From Amorphoplanes digitatis (GTDB taxonomy: Bacteria; Actinomycetota; Actinomycetes; Mycobacteriales; Micromonosporaceae), in contig NZ_JACHNH010000001.1 in the NCBI RefSeq assembly GCF_014205335.1, forward strand, positions 7,434,501 through 7,498,500: a stretch of 64,000 bases of DNA, in the 5' to 3' direction. Position numbers and translations under genes: made by a program. How positions within the stretch are numbered: the first letter of the stretch is position 1; each line of letters starts with the position of its first letter. A model generated the notes under the pieces. It was given only the letters and a program-made list of their open reading frames with translations. It was not told the origin of the DNA and made no database searches. Positions 53,572-59,493 of the stretch are shown here, one piece after another.

Positions 53572-55560
53572 CTACGAGGAACTTTCATCCGCAACCGCAT
53601 CTAGCCATTCCACGGGAATGAGCTTCTCACCATCGCGCCAGTTGTGCACGACCGAACGGTCAAACCATTCATCAGGTTCGTCGGCGTGATCTATAACAAT
53701 CACCTGAAGTCTGCCCTCAAGAGATTCCACCACATCGAAAATCAACTTAAAAAGGCGCTTTACGGCTTCCGGATCCGCGTCCCGTGTTTGCGCTCCTGCC
53801 CGTGCGGCCGACGGGTAATAAGCTTGACTCGGTTGATCGAGAATTAAAAATCTTGGTATCGGACGGCTCTGACGCACGAAATACTTATGCAAAGCAAGAT
53901 GCGTAACGAGGTGGTAGCCGACCCAGTTTGCCCCACTGCCAATCCTAAACAGCGGCGCGGGGCCCTCCTCAGTATCCGCGACGACCGTGAGCCGGGACAG
54001 CTCTAAACGAACATTCTCACTTGAGTGCTCCAGACGTAGGTACCTAGCGTAGGAAGTCATGTCTCGACTGATAGCCAACAACCTTGATGTCAGCTCTTCC
54101 CGGTCTTGATCATCATCCAGTTCAGCTTCAAGTGCCAGCACCCTACGCTCAGCGTCAAGCAGTCTGGAACGGAGAATGATCATCTCTCGCTCATCGAGCG
54201 CTTCGATCCTAGCCAGCGAAGCATCAATGCGCCCTCGCGTGAAGTCGACGGCACTGACCGGAACATCTTCGTTGATTCGGGCGGAGTTAAGAAGTCCTTC
54301 CAGCGCGCCATCGACAGCGGAGATCTCGTCCCTCAGACGACTAACCTCCGCTTCCAAGCGTTCAATAGCGCCCCGTCGCGCAGGCGGCGCAGCTCTTAGA
54401 TCACCAAGCTGACTCCGCAGGAAACGAAGGCTGTGCCCGAGATCCACATTCGTACGATCTCGGCCATCCATCAAGGAGCTGTTGCACGCAGGGCAAATGC
54501 TTGCCTGCTCCGATACAGAATGTTCACCAGCTTCGTCATCAGGCGGCAAAAGGTCGAGGAGACCTAAGCTTTGCAGGCGCCCCACCTGCAACTCGACGGC
54601 ATTGCGATAGCCGCTTTGCCCATCTTGCTGGTCGAGAAGGAGCGCTCGATCAGACATCACCTTCTTCAGCAGTCGATGCAATTCACGGCTACGCCGTTCG
54701 AGTGCCAAACGACGATCCTGCTGATCCGTATCAGGCAATGGCGCAGGTTCGGTAAGAGGACGAACGCGCGCCAGTTGGAGCAAGAGGATCATGGCGGCGC
54801 GGTCGTCAGGCAGCGTGGACTCACCCACCAACCCCACGCTTGAAGCCTCATTGAGTAGTGCCCGGAGCTCAGCATCGAGGTTCGCGCTTCTGAGTTCAGC
54901 CGCCCGGACCTGAGCTTCCAGCCGGCTCAATGCGCGGCGCGCGTCCCTCAGCTGAGCATGCTTGACCGCCTGATCCTGAGGAACCGCCCCTAGGAAGTAG
55001 GGAAAAGCGTCGCGAATCGAGTCCGCGATTGCTCTGTCACTGGCTCGATGAAAGAGCGCTTGCGAGCTGTCAATCTCATCTTGATCTTGAAGGCAAAGCA
55101 AAGCTGCTTGCCCCATGCCGACTTCGAAAGCTCGACGAAGAGACCCCGGCGGAGGCTCCGCAAGATGCTCCTCGATTCCGATCCTCCGACTAAGCTGCTG
55201 CCGGAGAGAGGTCGAATCCGTGTTGGGTGCCAGATCCTCAAAGTCGGGAACATCGAGATCGCTTCCGAATTCAAGCATGGCGACCGTTGAGGAAGCCCTT
55301 CCAGGAGCAGGAGCCGGGCGGCCGACGAAAGCTCTCCCCCCGTCGAGTTGCCACAGCGCCCCGTACCAAGCCACCGTCGCGAACTCGCGGCCGATGGGAA
55401 CCATGATCTCGTCGCGCCCCAGGCAGTAGTCCGTGATTGCTACTAGAGCGCTTTTACCAGTCTGCGACTCGCCTGTAACGATGTTGAGAGCACCCGGCTT
55501 GAAGCCGACGACCCTCTTCTGACCGCGTCTGCTGTAGAGAACAATCGCCAAGAGCTGCAC
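53572..55560 (-). CDS. DUF3732 SMC/Rad50-like ATPase of an ABC three-component system
   Basis: A 662-residue ABC ATPase. Walker A is GESQTGKS (30-37) after LNIVTG, with DYCLGRDEI following. A long coiled coil (about 200-500) is broken by a single zinc-hook-like CPAC at 356-359, as in Rad50. The C-terminal half-site has IGSGANWVGYH (540-550) in the signature position and Walker B FLILDQPSQ (571-579), Asp followed by Gln as usual in DUF3732. IDHADEPDEW supplies the switch His. GTG 55560 is the start because family members begin at this M/V-Q-L. It lies 5 bases after the middle-component stop. Predicted DNA/replisome-associated sensor. Confidence 0.9.
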   Translation of the reverse strand: MQLLAIVLYSRRGQKRVVGFKPGALNIVTGESQTGKSALVAITDYCLGRDEIMVPIGREFATVAWYGALWQLDGGRAFVGRPAPAPGRASSTVAMLEFGSDLDVPDFEDLAPNTDSTSLRQQLSRRIGIEEHLAEPPPGSLRRAFEVGMGQAALLCLQDQDEIDSSQALFHRASDRAIADSIRDAFPYFLGAVPQDQAVKHAQLRDARRALSRLEAQVRAAELRSANLDAELRALLNEASSVGLVGESTLPDDRAAMILLLQLARVRPLTEPAPLPDTDQQDRRLALERRSRELHRLLKKVMSDRALLLDQQDGQSGYRNAVELQVGRLQSLGLLDLLPPDDEAGEHSVSEQASICPACNSSLMDGRDRTNVDLGHSLRFLRSQLGDLRAAPPARRGAIERLEAEVSRLRDEISAVDGALEGLLNSARINEDVPVSAVDFTRGRIDASLARIEALDEREMIILRSRLLDAERRVLALEAELDDDQDREELTSRLLAISRDMTSYARYLRLEHSSENVRLELSRLTVVADTEEGPAPLFRIGSGANWVGYHLVTHLALHKYFVRQSRPIPRFLILDQPSQAYYPSAARAGAQTRDADPEAVKRLFKLIFDVVESLEGRLQVIVIDHADEPDEWFDRSVVHNWRDGEKLIPVEWLDAVADESSS

Positions 55561-55565
55561 GGTAA

Positions 55566-56075
55566 CTAGGGTGTCACACCCAGCAGTGCAAAGGCTGTAG
55601 CCGGCTGGTCCAATTTGGTCAGCCACCTGCCGACGAGTCCAGCGGCACGGATTAACGCGGACAAGTCACCGCTAGCGTGCTCCGGTCGCGCGCTCTCCGA
55701 CAGCGCTCCTCTGAGCCCGCCATCTTGATCAATCTCGAAGACCTCATGCCGCAGGCCGAACCGGATACCCTCCTGCACCGGGCCAACCAGCTCGCGCGCC
55801 CTGGCCGGGAAACCAGCGATGATCACGGCATGACTGCTCACCCAGTTGGCCATGTGGGTTCGGGTATCTCGCGGTAATACCTCCCGAGTGCTCCGGTGAA
55901 GCACCAATGGGGCAACCAAGAAGGACATGTACCAAGGCATGTAGTGCCCGGACCGACGCTGGTACTCCTCTGCGGCCGCCGCCGCAAGTGCGGCGAATAG
56001 GGCAGGATTTAGCATTACCGCGGGTATAGAGGGTCGCAGAGCCCACGCCGGCGCATCAACCTCCGAATGCGTCAC
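55566..56075 (-). CDS. ABC three-component system, middle component
   Basis: A 169-residue helical protein: LNPALFAALAAAAAEEYQRRSG, MPWYMSFLVAPLVLHRSTREVLPRDTRTHMANWVS, then a helical tail. The LNPA-F...a.ey..........PLVLH..TRe.LP.dtrt....W pattern is that of the 'middle component' genes that sit between DUF3732-type ATPases and larger partner proteins. It probably bridges the two. It starts 14 bases after the nuclease-like gene's stop and ends 5 bases before the ATPase start. Confidence 0.85.
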   Translation of the reverse strand: MTHSEVDAPAWALRPSIPAVMLNPALFAALAAAAAEEYQRRSGHYMPWYMSFLVAPLVLHRSTREVLPRDTRTHMANWVSSHAVIIAGFPARARELVGPVQEGIRFGLRHEVFEIDQDGGLRGALSESARPEHASGDLSALIRAAGLVGRWLTKLDQPATAFALLGVTP

Positions 56076-56089
56076 AATTACACCTAGCG

Positions 56090-57295
56090 CTAAGCCTGCG
56101 ATTGACGAGCCGTCGAGATCAGTAGATTTTCCATCAAAGACTGGAAGTCAGGATGCCATCCCAAGCTGCCACGGTCAGCTAGTTCATGCCTTTTACCACG
56201 CGCGAAGAAGGCATCATTGTACTTCGGGCGAACACTCACGGACGTCGAGTCTCTCAACTGACGGAGCAAGTTCTTGCCAACTGCGATCTTGTCGTCATCG
56301 CTAGCATTCTCGCCGAGGTCCTCAACCATGTCTGCGAAATGACGCCCCCACTCGTCACGCAATTCCTCCTCGAATCGTTTGAGTTCATGCAGTCCAATTA
56401 GATCGTCGTCCACCCAATCAACGGTTTGCTCAACAGCTCGATAATAGTCGATTATTGCTTTACGGAGATTGATCGAATTACACCGGACCCAGCGCAATTG
56501 ATGCACGAACGGACTATTTTCGTGCGCGAGAAGCACGCCCTCCGTATCAACGTCTGCCAACTCCACCGTAGTTGGCAGATCATCATCTCCGAAGCGGTTG
56601 CGAATGCCGGCAATTTCGGCCCTCGCAGCCGCCGCAGTGATCCCCGAACGCCTCCCCTGAAGCATGTCTAAGGAAACTCCATGCCACCACTTCCATACCA
56701 GCCCCATGAACATGTCCTCATGGTCAGTAGGTAGGGCGTTCCACAGCGCCTTACGAAGCTCCGCCTCAACATCGCCGATTCGAGGAGCTCCGTCAAGAAC
56801 GAAAATTCTTTCCACGAACGCGCCACGTTCCGCAGGAGTCAGAGCCAGGTACTTTTCCCGAGCTTTTTTGGTAACCTCGTTGGTCGATTCCGCCGCAGCC
56901 TTATCGAGTCGGCGCAGCGCTTCGTCGGCTTTCCTACGCTCATCAGGACGAAGGAGACCAGCAGCGCTATCGTCCGCCGCAACACTTGTCGACACCAGAC
57001 CTAGCCTTGGCCCGTGTGAATCCCCGGGGCTACCAGCATTGATCCAAACAAGAACCGTCTTCCAAAGGTCTTTGTCTTTATCGCCCAGGCCCGCATTGGA
57101 GTTCAGATGATGTTTGGTCTGTAGAAGCTCGCGAGGCGTCCCGCCTTCGTCCCAAGCAACGTCGTCGTGCATTTCGAGGCTGATTGCGAGATCCGGTCGA
57201 TCAGGGCCACGCCTGATCAACTCAAGCAGGCACCAATCCGCCTGGTAGAGGTAGCCCACCATGCTTCCAGAGGCGTTGTGCTCCCCGGACGACAT
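56090..57295 (-). CDS. ABC-3C partner protein with N-terminal DUF4297/Cap4-like nuclease segment
   Basis: A 401-residue protein. The first 65 residues read SGSMVGYLYQADWCLLELI then ISLEMHDDVAWDEGGTPRELLQTKHHL; Glu41, Asp45 and Gln59-Thr-Lys61 fit the E-D-QxK restriction-type site of DUF4297/Cap4 nuclease domains, which begin with G-Y-x-Y-Q. The C-terminal half (HGVSLDMLQGRRSGITAAAA, VHQLRWVRCNSINLRKAIIDYYRAVEQTVDW, KRFEEELRDEWGRHF) matches the ABC-3C C-terminal domain. Start MSSGEHNASGS is chosen over a 39-codon extension. First gene of the operon; likely the effector. Confidence 0.82.
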   Translation of the reverse strand: MSSGEHNASGSMVGYLYQADWCLLELIRRGPDRPDLAISLEMHDDVAWDEGGTPRELLQTKHHLNSNAGLGDKDKDLWKTVLVWINAGSPGDSHGPRLGLVSTSVAADDSAAGLLRPDERRKADEALRRLDKAAAESTNEVTKKAREKYLALTPAERGAFVERIFVLDGAPRIGDVEAELRKALWNALPTDHEDMFMGLVWKWWHGVSLDMLQGRRSGITAAAARAEIAGIRNRFGDDDLPTTVELADVDTEGVLLAHENSPFVHQLRWVRCNSINLRKAIIDYYRAVEQTVDWVDDDLIGLHELKRFEEELRDEWGRHFADMVEDLGENASDDDKIAVGKNLLRQLRDSTSVSVRPKYNDAFFARGKRHELADRGSLGWHPDFQSLMENLLISTARQSQA

Positions 57296-57445
57296 GTAAC
57301 CCAGTCTGCACCCTAACGACCGGCCAGGTCCAGGAACCTTGATGCCGCAGCATGTTGTCGCGATCTTAGCCCGGGTCAGGTCTGGCTGACTCATCTGCGG
57401 GACGGCCGTCACGCAGCCCGGCTAACAGCAAGACCCGCCAGGAAC

Positions 57446-57736
57446 TTGCTGGACGATCCTACGGAAGCAGCGATCCGCGCCGTCGCGGTCTATGTGCAAG
57501 GTCTGAGGCGTGACTGGAAAAGCCTGCTGGAACGTGATCGGCTATGTACTAGTCGGCTACGTACTAGGACCCGTCGGCCCGACCGCCGACCCTCGCCGCG
57601 GTCACCGCCGGGCTCACGCCTGCCCTTCAGCGCCGGACCGGTCGAGGGCAGCGTCAACCAGATTAAGACGATCAAGCGGCAGATGTACGGCCCAGCCGGC
57701 TTCGATCTACTTCGTAAGCGAGTCTTGTTCGCCTGA
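57446..57736 (+). pseudogene. ISL3-family transposase 3' fragment
   Basis: The reading ends LPFSAGPVEGSVNQIKTIKR and QMYGPAGFDLLRKRVLFA, the C-terminus of ISL3 transposases, preceded by AVYVQGLRRDWKSLL which is also from the family. Between the two, about 90 bases encode an unrelated Arg/Pro-rich stretch that contains a 15-base direct repeat (CGGCTATGTACTAG / CGGCTACGTACTAG). Everything upstream of the DDE core is missing. Confidence 0.82.
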
Positions 57737-58180
57737 CTAACATTGCCGGATACCGCCGAGGCAGGAAGGACGCCGGGGCCCAGGCAGCTTCGAGGCGGAG
57801 GGCTTACACCTCGACCCAGTTCATCAGCGTGGAAGTTTGCCATGCTCGCAGAAGTAGCGAACTGCTTCGACCGCGTCCGCTATCGGCACCGCAGCCGATG
57901 GAGGAAACTCCGACCAGTGCCCGTAGTAGTGGAACACCACGAGGTCGACGACGCGGTTGCAACGCGACTGCGAACGCTGCAACAACGTGCGCGTTTGTCC
58001 ACTCGACGCTTGCGAGCGCTGTGCCCGACGTTACCGACGTTGTTACCCATGATCCGCATCATCGCTGATGAACTGACATGATCTTGGCTGACTCGACCAC
58101 TGGACCGCAGCGACCTTCTGGCTGCTCAGGGTGATGGTCGGTGAAGCACGATGATCAGGCGCACCCGGCGGATCTCCTAC
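57737..58180. other. Right end of the element, no clear gene
   Basis: About 440 bases between the transposase fragment and attR. Frames on the plus strand are short or Arg-rich and none looks like a known protein. Probably decayed insertion-sequence and element-end DNA. Confidence 0.55.
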
Positions 58181-58218
58181 TCCGTCGGTCGCAGGTTCGA
58201 ATCCTGCCGGGCGCGCCA
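58181..58218. repeat. attR (38-bp core)
   Basis: Exact copy of the tRNA-Arg 3' end at 47994-48031 (TCCGTCGGTCGCAGGTTCGA through GCGCGCCA), lacking the 5' part of the tRNA. Marks the right boundary of the integrated element. Confidence 0.95.
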
Positions 58219-58239
58219 GCTCACCGCATCGATCGCCGA

Positions 58240-58669
58240 TCACGGATCCGCCTTTCGGGCTTCCGTGCCCGATGCTCGGTTGGTGCCCAGCTTGTCGAGG
58301 TGCTTCGCGACCTGGACGTCCCGCTCATCGATCGGCCGGGCGTAGTGCCTGGTCGTGACGCTCGCATTGGCCTGCCCGAGCCTACGAGCGGCCGTCATCA
58401 CGCCGTGCGAGTCGGCCACCCAGCTCCCATGCGTCGCCAGTCACCCTCGGGAGTCCGAGGCAGCCGAACACGCCGACATGGCGACATGGCGACATGGCGA
58501 CATGGCGACATGGCGACATGGCGACATGGCGACACCGGGATCATGTCCTTGTCCACCGCCGAGGCCATGATCTGAGACAGCAGCCGATAGCTCTGCCGAA
58601 CCCGCTCGGCGCCGACCCGGCCCGCGATATCCCCGGCCCATTCCCTAACGGCGCCGTTCGGTGTGCCCT
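58240..58669 (-). pseudogene. Fossil tyrosine integrase of an older element at the same tRNA site
   Basis: Two pieces of one recombinase remain on the minus strand. Nearest 58660 is a core-binding segment (VREWAGDIAGRVGAERVRQS, then YRLLSQIMASAVDKDMIPVSP); nearest 58240 is the C-terminus (TAARRLGQANASVTTRHYAR with the active Tyr, then PIDERDVQVAKHLDKLG and a TGA). The catalytic Arg and HxxR parts between them are deleted, and an 8-bp tandem repeat sits at the junction. A stop codon blocks the frame upstream. The stop lies 22 bases from attR, the same orientation as the live integrase beside attL. Confidence 0.85.
58474..58535. repeat. 8-bp tandem repeat, seven full copies
   Basis: CGACATGG repeats seven times at exact 8-base pitch plus a partial unit, at the deletion junction of the fossil integrase, beginning at the codons for its 'VSPC' turn. 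Confidence 0.95.
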
Positions 58670-58699
58670 ACCTTGCCGTCGCATGCGACAGTGACGGGC

Positions 58700-58966
58700 A
58701 TGGATAACCGATTCCGCAAGCTGCCGCCGCGGATCGAACCTCTCTACGAGACACAGGACGTCTCCGACCCGCCGCCTTTGCCCGAGGTGCAGCAGACGAG
58801 CTGGTTGTCGCCGGCAGGCACCGTAGCAGGCTACGAGCAGTTGGCTGACGCCTTCGCCCACCAGCCCGCGCAACATAGATGGCGTCGCAGAGTGTTGGTG
58901 GCACTCTTCGCTACCCTGCTCCTGGGTGCGCTCGTAGCTGGGCTGTTCAGCGAGATCCGCACCTAG
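58700..58966 (+). CDS. Small C-terminally anchored membrane protein
   Basis: An 88-residue protein: polar N-terminus (MDNRFRKLPPRIEPLYETQD, LPEVQQTSWLSPAGT), a basic step RRRV and one C-terminal helix (LVALFATLLLGALVAGLF). Tail-anchored topology is likely. No family recognised and the ribosome site is weak. It is the first host gene after the element boundary. Confidence 0.58.
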   Translation: MDNRFRKLPPRIEPLYETQDVSDPPPLPEVQQTSWLSPAGTVAGYEQLADAFAHQPAQHRWRRRVLVALFATLLLGALVAGLFSEIRT

Positions 58967-59493
58967 CCCCACGCGGTACGAGCTGCACGGGATCAGCCCG
59001 GACGCTGGTGCCCAAGTCCACTCACGGCGAAGGCCGATCACGGCCAGTCCCGATCCCTGACCACAGATCTCCAAACCCCATCTCAGCCCGCCGGTCGGCC
59101 ACGGGTGAGTTTGTCACCCTCATCTCCGAGTCGGGTTCAGCAGGCATCACTTCAGCCAGCCAGCTTCGCTCGGCACCGCCACCGGTTCGAGACCGGCCGC
59201 CGAGGCGGACGACGGCGCGCGGCGAGACGGCCGCCGCGCAGCAGGCGGCCAACTTGGACAGTCGTGGCGCGCGGCGCATGGCACCTCCGGCCACATTAGT
59301 CGGCATCGATTGCGTTGAGTTGCTGCGGCATGACTGACCCGTGACACATCCGGCCGCCACACATCGACTATCGTCAACGCGGTGTGCGGCGGTGCAGCCT
59401 TTGGTGCATCCGTCGCCTGCGGCCTTGTCGGTGCCCATGCCGCGGCCGATGCTGGTTGCCGGCCCACACGGGCGCGCGAACGGGAGGAGGCCG
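58967..59493. other. Interval with no supportable gene
   Basis: About 530 bases upstream of the Hsp70-like gene. Frames are short or Arg/Pro-rich without ribosome sites. It probably holds the promoter of the large gene, but I can point to no convincing -35/-10 pair. Confidence 0.5.

Larger units (their letters stand above)
47994..58218. mobile_element. Integrated element in the tRNA-Arg gene (~10.2 kb)
   Basis: Bounded by an exact 38-bp direct repeat: the 3' end of tRNA-Arg (47994-48031) and a copy at 58181-58218. Inside lie a tyrosine integrase next to the tRNA, a coupled regulator-like gene, an excisionase-like HTH, a DUF5753/DUF6879 module, unknown small genes, an ABC-3C-type operon of lower GC and a broken transposase. 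No FtsK/Tra, relaxase or replication gene is recognisable, so it is a minimal integrative element or satellite-like island that may need helper functions. Confidence 0.93.

Noticed and set aside
58043..58243. Frame encoding ARPAGFEPATDG and similar peptides near attR
   Set aside because: This peptide is a well-known false translation of tRNA 3' ends; the DNA is the attR copy.
58441..58641. Repeat-containing peptide (MATWRHGD repeats) as a gene
   Set aside because: It is the translation of the 8-bp repeat in frames other than that of the fossil integrase.
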